A stretch of 64,000 nt of DNA. It comes from a virus. The position numbers and the translations under genes are program-made. The DNA is taken from the IMG/VR virus record IMGVR_UViG_3300042691_015010, positions 1 through 64,000 of that record, one strand, 5' to 3'. This document shows, one piece after another, positions 47,017 to 57,380 of the stretch. Positions within the stretch are counted from its first letter, which is position 1, and every line of letters begins with the position of its first letter. The notes under the pieces were generated by a model. It was not told where the DNA came from. It saw only the letters and a program-made list of their open reading frames with translations, and searched no databases.

Positions 47017-48804
47017 ATGCCATCAGTAACTTCTAAAAAATTAGCTTATATTGCTGCGGTTCAATTCAAAGAATCGTTCTATGAACCTGCTCCAGAAATT
47101 GGATATGTTTTTATAGGCAATCACCTTGCATATTTGAATGAAACAAATCCACCAACAATTGCTGATACAATTTTTGATGAAAAGACAGCATGGGATAACA
47201 TGTATGCCGCTAAAAAAATATCAGGCAATGATGTGGAACTGGTGATACCTAGATTAAATTGGACATCGGGTACATATTACAAACAATACGACGATTTGAT
47301 TTCATTAGAAAGTCTTGCGACATCTGATGAACAAATTGTTTTTTCCGTAACTGCTAACTCAGGTTCTTATGGTGTAAACAGTTTCGTCACTTTCTCTAGC
47401 ACAAGCAGCAATACTTCTGCCAATGCCAGAATTTATGTTCATTCTAATGGTGCTATTCAGAACGTTGTTGTTGTTTCAAATGGTGTGTATAGTCGAGGTG
47501 ATACAGTAACAGCAACTCCAAATACTGGTAATGCTTCTTTAACTGTCACATTAAATCCAACAAGCGTTAAACCGATGTATGTAATGACATCGGAAAGAAA
47601 CGTCTATAAGTGTCTGTCAAATAATAATTCAATACCTTCAACTGTAGAACCACGTGGTGATTATACTTCTTCCAACGGTAATATTGCTACGTCTGATGGC
47701 TACATTTGGAAGTATATGTTCAATGTTAAACCTTCAAACAGATTCTTAACTGATGAATGGATTCCTGTTCCAACATCTATAAATCAATTAGATTATGGTT
47801 CAAGTGCTCTTGATATCATTGATGGTGAATTAACAACTATTGTTGTGACAAACAAAGGCAATGGTTATTATGAAAATGATATTCGTATTATTGATGCTTT
47901 TACAGAAGGATGCACAGTTTTAACGTTGGCAAATACAACAAATGTTGCCGCAAATATGTCGATATCTGGAACAGGAATTACTGTAGGTTCTTATGTGCAG
48001 AGTGTGGGTATCGTTCTAGGACAACCACAACTTACACTATCTACTGGAACATCTGGTTCTGGTGGAGGAAACACGGCAGCAAATTCAGCTCAACTTACAA
48101 CTAGAATATTCATTGAGGGTGACGGAACTTCAACTGTTGCTGCTGCCACAATCAACACTGTTGGAAATGTGGATAAAATTTCAGTGACAACTATTGGAAC
48201 TGATTACTCACGTGCTAACGTATTCATCTTTGGAACTGGTTCAAATGCTGCTGCAAGAGCAATTTTGGACATGAAATATGGTCATGCAAACAACCCGGCC
48301 AGAGAATTAATGGCTAATAGTGTTATGGTTTGCAGCAGAATTGGTGAAATTGACACCACTGAGGGTGGTAAAATACCAGCAAATACAACGTTTAGACAAT
48401 ATGGAATCTTTGTAAATCCGCATAAATATGGTGATGCCAATGTAGTCACTTCGGCGAATGCAAGTGATGTGATTTCACAAACAAGAACACTAACTTTAGT
48501 TCCTGGCGGAAGTTATTCTTTAGATGAATTTGTCTATCAGGGAACCAGTGCAAATAATGCAGTGTCTTATGGTTTTGTTTTAGATCAAACTTCAAACGAA
48601 ATAAAAATTACAAATGTAAAAGGAACTTTCCAAACTGGTGTTCCTGTTATTGGTGCTAATTCAGGTGTAAGTCGATTGGTAGTTAGCACACAAGATCCTG
48701 AGTTTGAGCCGTATAGTGGAGATATGTTATACATCGAAAATGATATTTCCACAAGAAGATTTGATGGTCAAGCAGAAAACATAAGACTTATTGTTAGATT
48801 TTAG
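47017..48804 (+). CDS. 8: Baseplate wedge protein gp8
   Basis: The 595-residue protein begins SKKLAYIAAVQFKESFYEPAPEIGYVFIGNHLAYLNETNPPTIADTIFDEKTAWDNMYAAKKISGNDVELVIPRLNWTSGTYYKQYDD, the start of gp8 in marine T4-like phages. An inserted ~70-residue module (residues 108-170) is related to the repeat of the preceding giant protein. WKYMFNVKPSNRFLTDEWIPVP is a further conserved block. It helps build the outer wedge. Confidence 0.85.
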   Translation: MPSVTSKKLAYIAAVQFKESFYEPAPEIGYVFIGNHLAYLNETNPPTIADTIFDEKTAWDNMYAAKKISGNDVELVIPRLNWTSGTYYKQYDDLISLESLATSDEQIVFSVTANSGSYGVNSFVTFSSTSSNTSANARIYVHSNGAIQNVVVVSNGVYSRGDTVTATPNTGNASLTVTLNPTSVKPMYVMTSERNVYKCLSNNNSIPSTVEPRGDYTSSNGNIATSDGYIWKYMFNVKPSNRFLTDEWIPVPTSINQLDYGSSALDIIDGELTTIVVTNKGNGYYENDIRIIDAFTEGCTVLTLANTTNVAANMSISGTGITVGSYVQSVGIVLGQPQLTLSTGTSGSGGGNTAANSAQLTTRIFIEGDGTSTVAAATINTVGNVDKISVTTIGTDYSRANVFIFGTGSNAAARAILDMKYGHANNPARELMANSVMVCSRIGEIDTTEGGKIPANTTFRQYGIFVNPHKYGDANVVTSANASDVISQTRTLTLVPGGSYSLDEFVYQGTSANNAVSYGFVLDQTSNEIKITNVKGTFQTGVPVIGANSGVSRLVVSTQDPEFEPYSGDMLYIENDISTRRFDGQAENIRLIVRF

Positions 48805-48814
48805 AGGTTATTAA

Positions 48815-51800
48815 ATGCCATTAACTACGAATTTTAATGTTGATCCATATTACGATGATTTTGACGGTCAGAAAAACTATTATCGTACTTTGTTTAAGCC
48901 TGGACAGGCAGTTCAAAGTCGTGAATTAACACAAATTCAAACCAATTTACAAGATCAAATTAAAAAATTTGGTGATCACATTTTTAAAACCGGTTCTATA
49001 GTTACTGGTGGTCAAATTACAATTCAGAACTGTAATTATCTTAACATCACATCTACATTTTCTGGCGCAGATATTTCAGCAAATAATTTTAATGAAAAGG
49101 TTATTGTTAATGCTGCAAATACAAAAAGGGCATATGTTTTAAAGTCTTACGGTTCGAATGAAGCAAGAGGCGAACCGATTACTTTTATTATTACTCAATC
49201 ATATGGTGATCCTTTTACAGAAAATGAAACAATTTATACAGCAAATAGTGATCCGACTGCAATTACCTATTATGCAAACACAGCAAATGTAAGTGCGTAT
49301 GGCAACTCAAAAGCATTTTCAGTAGCATCTGGCGTTTTCTACTATGATGGTTTCTTTGTAGAGAATCAGCCCCAGTCTATTGCAGTCAGTAAATATTCAG
49401 CAAACGGCAATGCTCTCATTGGTTTTGTTGTATCTGAAGATATTGTGGATTATACAGAAGATACTACTCTTCTTGATCCTGCACAGAGCGCATCAAACTT
49501 CCAAGCACCAGGTGCAGATCGTTATAGAATACAACTTACACTAGACAATCGTGCGTTAGACAGCAATGATCTTACGCAGTTTATTGAACTTGCACAATTT
49601 TCTGATGGTGCACCACAAAAAGTTATACAGACACCAATCTATGGTCCTATCGTAGATGAACTTGCTCGTCGTACATATGACGAATCTGGTGATTATGTTA
49701 TTGACAATTTTCAAATTGCATTAGCAGACAGCACAGCAAACTCTGCATTCGCAAATGTTATTTTGGGAGCAGGTAAAGCATACATCAGAGGTTATGATTA
49801 TAAAACAGGCGCACCAACTGTAATTTCAATACCAAAACCCAGAGAAAAAGCAACTGTGATCAATCAGAGAATCACATCTGATTATGGTTACTTTTTATAT
49901 GCTAACGATTACTTTGGAAACTTTGCTACAAATCAGTATGATAATGTAGCACTTCTTTCAATCAACACAGGTCAGATTCCATACAGCGTAAGTGGTGTTG
50001 TCAACACAAACATTCTTGCAAATTCTACAATTGGTACAGCAAGAGTAAAATTAGCAAAGTTTTATGCCGCATCGGGTAATACACAAGACAGTAATAATTA
50101 TATTTACAAAATATATGTTACTGATGTTAATACTCTTTCCATTGGCGCTAACAGTGGTTATGGCACAAATGCAAATACTGGTGCATCACGTTCAATCGTA
50201 TATCTACCAACAAATTATTCTGCAAATAATGATGCATACAAAGGTATGACAATCAGAATGGTTGGTGGTACAGTTGATCCTTCTGATAACACACCTAGAG
50301 TGATTATTGATTATACTGTTACTGGTGCTTCATTAAATGCGACAGTTGATCCTCCATTCTCTACAGTTCCTACAATTAACTGGAGATTTATACTTGACAC
50401 CTCATTAGAAGGTGTTGAATCGTTAGTTAGAGTAAATTCTACATTTCATAGAGTTTCTTCTGCAAACATCAGCCCAATGTCTAAAAATCAGTCAGTTGGT
50501 GCATCTTCAATATCATTCAATCAACCGTTGTTTCAACCAGTTTCTATTCAAGAGAGAAGAAAAGAACCTCTATTGATTAAAGTTGGTGAGAGTAATGTTG
50601 CTGATAACTCAATCTCAGATTTTGCTTATTCATATCAAAAGTTGTATCAAGGTGTCACATTTACTGGCACAGTTTCATCTGCATTGTCTTATGGCACAGG
50701 TGAATCACTACAGTCGGCACCAACAGAATCATCACGCAGACAATACTATAGAGTCGTTGTATCCGAGCCAAGTTCTAGCCCATACTATAGAGGACAAACA
50801 ATACCGTCCGATAGAGTCAGTGTAGACACAACGGCAAGAACAGTTACCGTATCACAAGCAGTAACAGGTATGGTCGTAAACGTGTTTGCGACAATCAATT
50901 CGTCTATTCCAACATCAAAGACTAAGACTTACATCAAGGCAAATACAACTCTGGTTGATCCTGCTGGTGGTAGGGCAAACAATATTTTTGGCAATAACGC
51001 TGTGTATCTGGCTTCACTTGATGGCCAAACAATTATTTCCGAAACATTCTTGGAGAAAAGAGCAGGTCGTCAACAAACATTGTTTGCCGCAGACTTACAC
51101 TCAATTAATGCTATTCTTGATTTTGCTGGTACAACAATTAGCACTGCTAACTATGATGCGGGTGCATATATCAATGTAACATCACGTTATAGTTTTGATA
51201 CCGGTCAGAAAGATTCTTATTATGATTGGGGTTCAATCACGTTGAAACCCGGCCAAAATGCACCAAGAGGTCCTCTACTTGTTCGTTACAATAGATTTAG
51301 ATCAACTGGTTCTGGATACTTTGATGTAGATTCATACACTCGTCTTGGTTCGCAAGAAAACGGCGGATCAGGCTTAGATTATGGTGCAATACCAAACTTT
51401 GTATCACAAGATGGATTCATCTATAAGTTATCTGATTATCTTGACTTTAGACCAGTTCGTAGAGATGCAAATTCTCTAGGTCAAACAGACAGATACACCG
51501 CAAACAACTTTGTGTTGGATGCTGATGAGGCGAATATTGGTACAAAGATTTCTGAACCTGATTTAGATATTATTACCGATTACGCATATTATTTGCCAAG
51601 AATTGACAGAGTTGTGCTAACAAAAGATCGTGCATTCCAGGTCATACAAGGTGTGTCAAGCATAAATCCTGTTACTCCAATTGAACCAGATGATGCGATG
51701 ACTTTGTATGTTCTGAAATATCCTCCATATCTGTATAACACTTACTCAACTCAAATTGATATCTTCAACAATCGTAGATATACAATGAGAGATATTGCAA

Positions 51801-54800
51801 AACTGGATAAGCGTATTCAGAATCTTGAAATCTATACGTCATTGTCTATTGCCGAACTTGCTGCACTCAACAAAAATGATCGTACTATCAGAGATGCAAA
51901 CGGATTAAATCGTCCTAAAAATGGTATTTTTGTAGATTCGTTCTCTGATCAAACAAGTTCAGACATTACGAATCCAGGATTTACGGCAGCAATTGATATT
52001 CTTTCAAGAGTTTGCCGAGGTTCATACAACATTGCTTCAACAAGATTAGTTTCTAGTGGCACTGTTAGTGACACGAATGTTGAAATTAATGGTCCTGTAT
52101 TGATGCTTGCTTCGTCAAACACAACATTTATTCAACAAAGTAAAGCATCAAAAGCAATCAATGTAAATCCATTTAATGTTATCAATTATCTGGGTACAGT
52201 TAAACTTGATCCTCCATCTGATGTTTGGAAAACAGATGATCGTTTGGAAGCACAAAACATCGATTTAACTGGTGGCAATGCCGCACGTGATGCGTGGTCA
52301 TCAATTCAAAGCACAACATGGGGTGCATGGAATACACAGTGGACTTCTAGCCTTCAAGTTAGTGCTTCGGTTACTGATGTTGATCAAACTCAAAGAAGAA
52401 CTACAGTTGATAGAGCAACACGACAAGAAGCAACTGGAAGAGGCACTGGAGCCGCAATTGTAGAAGATACAACTACAACAACAACTGTAACTGCTTCACT
52501 TTCACAAAGACTACAAGCATCACGCACAGGTATTCTTGCTCAAATTGTGCCGCAACAACTTACAAGATCGTTTGGTGATCGTGTAATTGATTTAACTGTT
52601 GTTCATTACATGAGACAGAAGAATATTCTGGTAATTGCTGAAAAGTTTAAACCATTTTCATCGTTACACGCATTCTTTGACACTACCAAAATTGATAATT
52701 ACATAGCGGTTCTTAACAGCCTTGAATTTACAAATAATAATTTGGAGTACAGCACACCACTTTCAAATCAAGAAACAGTAAGTCTATACGCTGCGACATC
52801 AAACACAGCATTAAGACCAACTGATACATTGATTGGTGTTGCTGGTATGGTTCATACAGCAAACGATAGAGGTTATCTCGTAAGTTTACCAACAGCATTT
52901 AATACATTCGGTTCATGGTCACAATTACTCACAAATGGCATTTGGGTAGTTGGTAATAGATCAGGTAAAACATATCGTGCTGATAAATGGTATCATCGTG
53001 TAGGCAGAGCAAGAGGTGGTTCATCAGTATCATCTACAGTAAAAATTATTTCATTGGCAAATAATGTATTTGGTGCAGAGAACACTGGCGATTTTGTTGG
53101 ACAAACACTTTACATTCTTCGTAACACTGGTGCTGGTCAATCTGGCACAATTACCGCATATGATTTAGCAACAGGTAACGCAACAGTAAGCGGTTTGACT
53201 ACAACTCCAGATACAACATCTGATTACTCTATTGGTTTACTTGAGACAGATGCATCAGGTTCATGTGCTGGTGTCTTTAACTGCCCAGACGGTGTATTCA
53301 GAACAGGTGAAAAACTGTTCCGTCTGATTGATGATGAAGTAGGCAACTTAGAAAACTCACGCACTAATGGTGATACAACTTTCTATGCATCTGGTATTGT
53401 ACAGACTAAACAAGAAACTTCAATCACTGTATTCACGCCTACGGTAACTCGTAGACAAGTAACAGAAGGTTTTGTTGCAACGACACGTGCATCTGCCTCA
53501 GATACTTCAACTTCAACTACAACTGAGTTTGTTCGTTATATTGACCCACTTGCACAAACATTCTTGATTAATGGTGCTCAATATCCACAAGGTGTTGTTA
53601 TTGATTCTATTCGTGTTTGTTTCAAAACAAAAGACACAACTGAGTCAGTAACATGTCAGATTCGTCCTGTTGTGAATGGATACCCATCGGCAACTGAAAT
53701 TTATCCATACGCAGAAAAAGTATTGACTCCTGATAAAGTTAATATTTCTCTGACACCAAGCATAACAGACTCGGCAAAGTATACTGAATTTAAGTTTGAT
53801 ATTCCTGTTCTATTGTTGCCAGGTGAACATTCATTTGTTCTTCTGTCTAACAGTACAGGTTATGAAGCATTTATTGCTGGTATCAACGATACTGATCTTG
53901 TAACTGGTGCAAGAATCTCTGAGCAGCCATATACAGGTTCTCTGTTCTTGTCACAGAATGGTGCAGTATGGACAGCAGATCAACAAAATGATATAATGTT
54001 TGCTATTCAAAAACGAGTATTTACTAATGACATAGGTTATGGCTACTTAGAAGCAGACATGACGGAATACTCCGCAAATGTTGTGTATGATGTTTTACAA
54101 GTCATGTCAACAGACGTTGTAATTGCAAACACTGCAATTTCTTACGAGTTTATTTCAGAGAAACAATCCGGTGGCCAGCACACATTATTATCAATTGTTC
54201 CTAATCTTGATTATGAAGTAGATGTTGATAACAATGGAAGAAGAATACTGAATACTCTAACTGGTAACAGCACGTTCCAATTACGAGTGATAATGTCATC
54301 AACAAATCGTGATATCTCTCCAATGATTGATATCAATCGTCTGAATCTGCTGACAATTGAAAATAAGATTAACAATCTACCATTGCAGAACACAGGATTC
54401 CAAGTTACAAACGGAGGCTCGGGATATACTGGCAATGCTAAAGTAACAATTAGCACTGGTGGTGATGGAACTGCAAATGCATATGCAAACGTAGTTGGTG
54501 GTGTTGTTGATAAGATTGTTCTAGATAATCCAGGTAATCTATACATTACTTCACCAACAATTACAATTTCTGGTAGTGGCGGAACTGGTGCTACTGCTGT
54601 ATATAATGCTGAAGATAAAGCAACTGGTGGTAATGGTGATGTTCGTTACATTACCAAGAAAGTGCCTCTTGCGACAGGCTTTGATGCAGGTGATCTTCGT
54701 GTATATCTAGATTTGTATCGTCCACCCGGCTCAGGTATTTTAGTCTGGTACAAAGTATTATCTGAGTCTGATCCTAGCAGATTTGATGATAATAACTGGT

Positions 54801-55084
54801 TGCTAATGACAGAGTTGTCAGACACTAAAAACGTTTTCTCTGCAAGTAGAAATGATTATTTTGAGGCAGTGTTTGCACCGGGTGAAGCAAACTCTGGTGT
54901 ACCTGCAAACAAGATAAGATATACATCTGTATCTGGAACAGGACCACACAAAGACTTTTCTGTATTCCAAATCAAAGTTGTACTATATGGTTCAAGCACT
55001 GTCTCTGTACCTAAGTTTGGTCAGATTCGTGTGATTGCATTGCCAGAAACAACATTGGTTGGAACAATTATACCTAATACATAA
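48815..55084 (+). CDS. Giant DUF4815-containing baseplate structural protein
   Basis: The 2089-residue protein starts NFNVDPYYDDFDGQKNYYRTLFKPGQAVQSRELTQIQTNLQDQIKKFGDHIFKTGSIVTGGQ, the DUF4815 signature found in large baseplate proteins of T4-like marine phages. Long beta-rich regions follow, with a coiled-coil-like NRRYTMRDIAKLDKRIQNLEIYTSLSIAELAAL near 985-1015 and Gly-rich beta repeats near the C-terminus (GGSGYTGNAKVTISTGGDGTA). It probably combines roles of gp7/gp10-type wedge and fibre-attachment parts. Confidence 0.8.
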   Translation: MPLTTNFNVDPYYDDFDGQKNYYRTLFKPGQAVQSRELTQIQTNLQDQIKKFGDHIFKTGSIVTGGQITIQNCNYLNITSTFSGADISANNFNEKVIVNAANTKRAYVLKSYGSNEARGEPITFIITQSYGDPFTENETIYTANSDPTAITYYANTANVSAYGNSKAFSVASGVFYYDGFFVENQPQSIAVSKYSANGNALIGFVVSEDIVDYTEDTTLLDPAQSASNFQAPGADRYRIQLTLDNRALDSNDLTQFIELAQFSDGAPQKVIQTPIYGPIVDELARRTYDESGDYVIDNFQIALADSTANSAFANVILGAGKAYIRGYDYKTGAPTVISIPKPREKATVINQRITSDYGYFLYANDYFGNFATNQYDNVALLSINTGQIPYSVSGVVNTNILANSTIGTARVKLAKFYAASGNTQDSNNYIYKIYVTDVNTLSIGANSGYGTNANTGASRSIVYLPTNYSANNDAYKGMTIRMVGGTVDPSDNTPRVIIDYTVTGASLNATVDPPFSTVPTINWRFILDTSLEGVESLVRVNSTFHRVSSANISPMSKNQSVGASSISFNQPLFQPVSIQERRKEPLLIKVGESNVADNSISDFAYSYQKLYQGVTFTGTVSSALSYGTGESLQSAPTESSRRQYYRVVVSEPSSSPYYRGQTIPSDRVSVDTTARTVTVSQAVTGMVVNVFATINSSIPTSKTKTYIKANTTLVDPAGGRANNIFGNNAVYLASLDGQTIISETFLEKRAGRQQTLFAADLHSINAILDFAGTTISTANYDAGAYINVTSRYSFDTGQKDSYYDWGSITLKPGQNAPRGPLLVRYNRFRSTGSGYFDVDSYTRLGSQENGGSGLDYGAIPNFVSQDGFIYKLSDYLDFRPVRRDANSLGQTDRYTANNFVLDADEANIGTKISEPDLDIITDYAYYLPRIDRVVLTKDRAFQVIQGVSSINPVTPIEPDDAMTLYVLKYPPYLYNTYSTQIDIFNNRRYTMRDIAKLDKRIQNLEIYTSLSIAELAALNKNDRTIRDANGLNRPKNGIFVDSFSDQTSSDITNPGFTAAIDILSRVCRGSYNIASTRLVSSGTVSDTNVEINGPVLMLASSNTTFIQQSKASKAINVNPFNVINYLGTVKLDPPSDVWKTDDRLEAQNIDLTGGNAARDAWSSIQSTTWGAWNTQWTSSLQVSASVTDVDQTQRRTTVDRATRQEATGRGTGAAIVEDTTTTTTVTASLSQRLQASRTGILAQIVPQQLTRSFGDRVIDLTVVHYMRQKNILVIAEKFKPFSSLHAFFDTTKIDNYIAVLNSLEFTNNNLEYSTPLSNQETVSLYAATSNTALRPTDTLIGVAGMVHTANDRGYLVSLPTAFNTFGSWSQLLTNGIWVVGNRSGKTYRADKWYHRVGRARGGSSVSSTVKIISLANNVFGAENTGDFVGQTLYILRNTGAGQSGTITAYDLATGNATVSGLTTTPDTTSDYSIGLLETDASGSCAGVFNCPDGVFRTGEKLFRLIDDEVGNLENSRTNGDTTFYASGIVQTKQETSITVFTPTVTRRQVTEGFVATTRASASDTSTSTTTEFVRYIDPLAQTFLINGAQYPQGVVIDSIRVCFKTKDTTESVTCQIRPVVNGYPSATEIYPYAEKVLTPDKVNISLTPSITDSAKYTEFKFDIPVLLLPGEHSFVLLSNSTGYEAFIAGINDTDLVTGARISEQPYTGSLFLSQNGAVWTADQQNDIMFAIQKRVFTNDIGYGYLEADMTEYSANVVYDVLQVMSTDVVIANTAISYEFISEKQSGGQHTLLSIVPNLDYEVDVDNNGRRILNTLTGNSTFQLRVIMSSTNRDISPMIDINRLNLLTIENKINNLPLQNTGFQVTNGGSGYTGNAKVTISTGGDGTANAYANVVGGVVDKIVLDNPGNLYITSPTITISGSGGTGATAVYNAEDKATGGNGDVRYITKKVPLATGFDAGDLRVYLDLYRPPGSGILVWYKVLSESDPSRFDDNNWLLMTELSDTKNVFSASRNDYFEAVFAPGEANSGVPANKIRYTSVSGTGPHKDFSVFQIKVVLYGSSTVSVPKFGQIRVIALPETTLVGTIIPNT

Positions 55085-55085
55085 T

Positions 55086-55325
55086 ATGACATATGTTCGA
55101 ATAGAATCTCATAAGCACCTCTATCGTGATTTAGATAGTGGTGCTATATTGAATACTGATATAGAAGAGCTAAAGTCATACTATGCTCAGGTTGAAATTA
55201 AGAATAGAGAGATGGAAGAAAAATTAAAATTAGAAAACAAAGTAAACAAGTTGGAAGATGATATTGGAGAAATTAAAATGCTTCTTCGTAACTTGCTAGA
55301 GATGAGAAAACCAGATGGCAATTAA
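55086..55325 (+). CDS. Small coiled-coil structural protein
   Basis: The 79-residue protein (YVRIESHKHLYRDLDSGAILNTDIEELKSYYAQVEIKNREMEEKLK, then NKVNKLEDDIGEIKMLLRNLL) matches a common T4-like phage protein with 'LYRD...AI.NT' and 'L..DI.EIK.LLRNL'. The ATG at 55086 follows the previous stop by 1 nt. It is likely a small coiled coil joining baseplate or fibre parts. Confidence 0.75.
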   Translation: MTYVRIESHKHLYRDLDSGAILNTDIEELKSYYAQVEIKNREMEEKLKLENKVNKLEDDIGEIKMLLRNLLEMRKPDGN

Positions 55326-56229
55326 TCAACTATCCACTGCAAATACATTTCAAGAGTGGTTGACCACGACTTCGTTGTTGGTAGCAACGGCTAATTCTCT
55401 TACAGATAATACCAACGGTGGATTCATAGCAAACTCTTCCATCTTTGTTCAAGGTTCTAGTGCATCATTAAATGTTCGAACACTTGCAAATATCAATACT
55501 TTGCAGGCTAACACAGGTAACATAGCAAACATTTCATTGATTTCTGGAAGTGTTGTAGGTAATGGTAATCTGACCTTTAGTGGCGCCACGATCAGTAACC
55601 TTACTTTTGGAAACGTTGTTGTTACTGGTAATGTTCAAACTGTTAATGTAACAAATACCTTGCGTGTTGGTGGTGATGCCTTAATTTCAGGCAATCTGAC
55701 AATTACTGGAAACACAACTCTTGACAACATTGGTTTCAATGATTTAAGTATATCAGGCAATGCGTCGATAGGCAATAACTTAGTAGTAACTCAGAATATT
55801 GCAGTAGCCAATGTAACAAGAACTTTGAATGTCGGTAGTAGCATCACTGCACCATTAGCAAATATTGCTAATATCAATCTATCATTCAGTTCATTGTCTG
55901 TTCCAGGCAACTTAACAGTAACAGGCACGACTTCCAATATTACTCGAAACTTGGTGGTTGGTGGTAATATTGCGATGGCAAATATTACTTCGAATGCATA
56001 TATTGGTGGTGATGCATTCATTTATGGTAATCTGACAATTTCCGGCAACACAACACTTGATTCAATTGGATTCAATGATTTGGATGTGGCTGGTCGTATA
56101 ACTGCACCAAATTTAAGTGTCACAAATGCTAACGTCACGATTCTTTCTGGTCAAGCAAATACAGCAATTTACAGCACAATTGTGGCAGCAATCGACTCTT
56201 CAATCGCATTTTCGATTGCTTTAGGTTAA
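55315..56229 (+). CDS. Tail fibre-like structural protein
   Basis: The 304-residue protein starts AINQLSTANTFQEWLTTTSLLVATANSLTD, a start seen in fibre proteins of marine T4-like phages. The rest is made of short beta repeats: VGGDALISGNLTITGNTTLDNIGFNDLSISGNASIGNNLVV and a nearly identical later copy (VGGDAFIYGNLTISGNTTLDSIGFNDLDVAG). Such GNLT/GNTT repeats form trimeric beta-helical shafts. It overlaps the preceding gene by 11 nt. Confidence 0.78.
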   Translation: MAINQLSTANTFQEWLTTTSLLVATANSLTDNTNGGFIANSSIFVQGSSASLNVRTLANINTLQANTGNIANISLISGSVVGNGNLTFSGATISNLTFGNVVVTGNVQTVNVTNTLRVGGDALISGNLTITGNTTLDNIGFNDLSISGNASIGNNLVVTQNIAVANVTRTLNVGSSITAPLANIANINLSFSSLSVPGNLTVTGTTSNITRNLVVGGNIAMANITSNAYIGGDAFIYGNLTISGNTTLDSIGFNDLDVAGRITAPNLSVTNANVTILSGQANTAIYSTIVAAIDSSIAFSIALG

Positions 56230-56236
56230 ATAAATA
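56229..56236 (+). promoter_or_regulatory. Late-promoter-like box AATAAATA
   Basis: AATAAATA (56229-56236) ends 19 nt before the ATG at 56256, with GAGG between. It differs from the T4 late box TATAAATA at one base. Confidence 0.55.
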
Positions 56237-56255
56237 GACAAAAACAGAGGTTTTA

Positions 56256-56588
56256 ATGGCTAATACTTTTAAAAATTCAACTTTGAAATCAGTTGGAACA
56301 TCGGTGCAAAATGTTTACGCTGCCGGCGCTGGTGTTCAATCTACGGTAATTGGAATGACAATTGCTAACATGGTTACTACTCCAATTTCAGTAAGCGTTA
56401 GCCTAAGTGGTGGAACTATTACAGGAAATGTTTTTCTGATTAAAGATGCCACAGTTGCTCCTGGTGGCGCATTGGTGCCTATTGGTGGTGATCAAAAGGT
56501 AGTTCTTGAGGCTGGAAATTATTTACAGGTAAATACTTCAGTCGCATCTTCGGCTGATGTAGTTCTTTCAGTTCTGGAGATCAATTAA
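56256..56588 (+). CDS. Phage structural protein (adhesin-base family A)
   Basis: The 110-residue beta-rich protein (FKNSTLKSVGTSVQNVYAAGAGVQSTVIGMTIANMVTTPISVSVSLSGG; EAGNYLQVNTSVASSADVVLSVLEI) has the profile of a small virion decoration or fibre-linked protein. Similar domains are found again at 57030 and 60619. Its TAA overlaps the next ATG, so it is expressed with the 56588 gene. Exact role unknown. Confidence 0.65.
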   Translation: MANTFKNSTLKSVGTSVQNVYAAGAGVQSTVIGMTIANMVTTPISVSVSLSGGTITGNVFLIKDATVAPGGALVPIGGDQKVVLEAGNYLQVNTSVASSADVVLSVLEIN

Positions 56589-57010
56589 TGGCATACATAG
56601 GAAACACTCCTGAAGTAAGTTTTTACACTTTAGGTGTGGAGAAATTTAGCGGCACTGGTGCTTGTACGGAGTTCACTCTTGGTAGAACCATCAGTGATGC
56701 TAATACAATTGCCGTAACAGTTGGTGGTGTGTCACAAATACCAGGTGACTCATATTCTGTTGCTGCTGGTGTCATTACATTTACAGAAGCACCTGAAGCA
56801 TTTGCAAATAATATTGTTATTACCTATCTTGCGACGAGTGTTTACACTCAATATATACCAGGTCAATTTGCGCCGGGTTCTGTAACACAAACTGCACTTG
56901 CTACGAGTGCTGTTAATAATGAAAAAATTGCAAACAATTCAATTACAGGTGAGAAAATAAGCACACCAGCCGACATTTTTGATGATTCGTTCTTATTTGG
57001 CGGAATGTAA
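56588..57010 (+). CDS. Tail fibre-linked protein (family B, copy 1)
   Basis: The 140-residue protein has FSGTGACTEFTLGRTI, VAVTVGGVSQIPGDSYSVAAGVITFTEAP and ends EKIANNSITGEKISTPADIFDDSFLFGG. The same architecture occurs at 60220 (FSGTGSATSFGP; KIADGSITPIKFSSA). Short 'KI..GSIT..KI' ends suggest a trimeric fibre section. Together with the next genes it forms a set placed before each glycine-rich adhesin. Confidence 0.68.
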   Translation: MAYIGNTPEVSFYTLGVEKFSGTGACTEFTLGRTISDANTIAVTVGGVSQIPGDSYSVAAGVITFTEAPEAFANNIVITYLATSVYTQYIPGQFAPGSVTQTALATSAVNNEKIANNSITGEKISTPADIFDDSFLFGGM

Positions 57011-57029
57011 ACAAAAGGAAAAATAACAA

Positions 57030-57368
57030 ATGGCAAGAGCATATAAAATTTTAGGTCAATCAAATCCATCAGCAAATGTATTGACTACATTATACACTGT
57101 ACCTGCTGGTAATTCAGCAATCATTTCATCAATTACCATTGCTAATCTTGATGAAAATGCCGCTAATGGTGCTGCATTTAGAATTGCTGCAAACATTTCT
57201 GGTGTTGCTGTTGCTAATACAAATTATATTGCATATGGTGTAAATGTGCCAGGTCGTGATGCAATTACATTGACGCTTGGTGTGACACTAAACGCAGGAT
57301 CAATTGTTTCAGTCAACGCTAATAGTTCATTACTTTCTTTTTCAGCATTTGGCACTGAAATTTACTAA
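57030..57368 (+). CDS. Phage structural protein (family A, copy 2)
   Basis: The 112-residue protein (YKILGQSNPSANVLTTLYTVPAGNSAIISSITIANLDENAANGAAFRIAAN; LNAGSIVSVNANSSLLSFSAFGTEIY) has the fold profile of small phage receptor-associated or decoration proteins. Its analogue at 60619 sits in the same relative place before another glycine-rich gene. AAAGGA precedes the ATG. Confidence 0.66.
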   Translation: MARAYKILGQSNPSANVLTTLYTVPAGNSAIISSITIANLDENAANGAAFRIAANISGVAVANTNYIAYGVNVPGRDAITLTLGVTLNAGSIVSVNANSSLLSFSAFGTEIY

Positions 57369-57380
57369 TTGGAATTTTAA

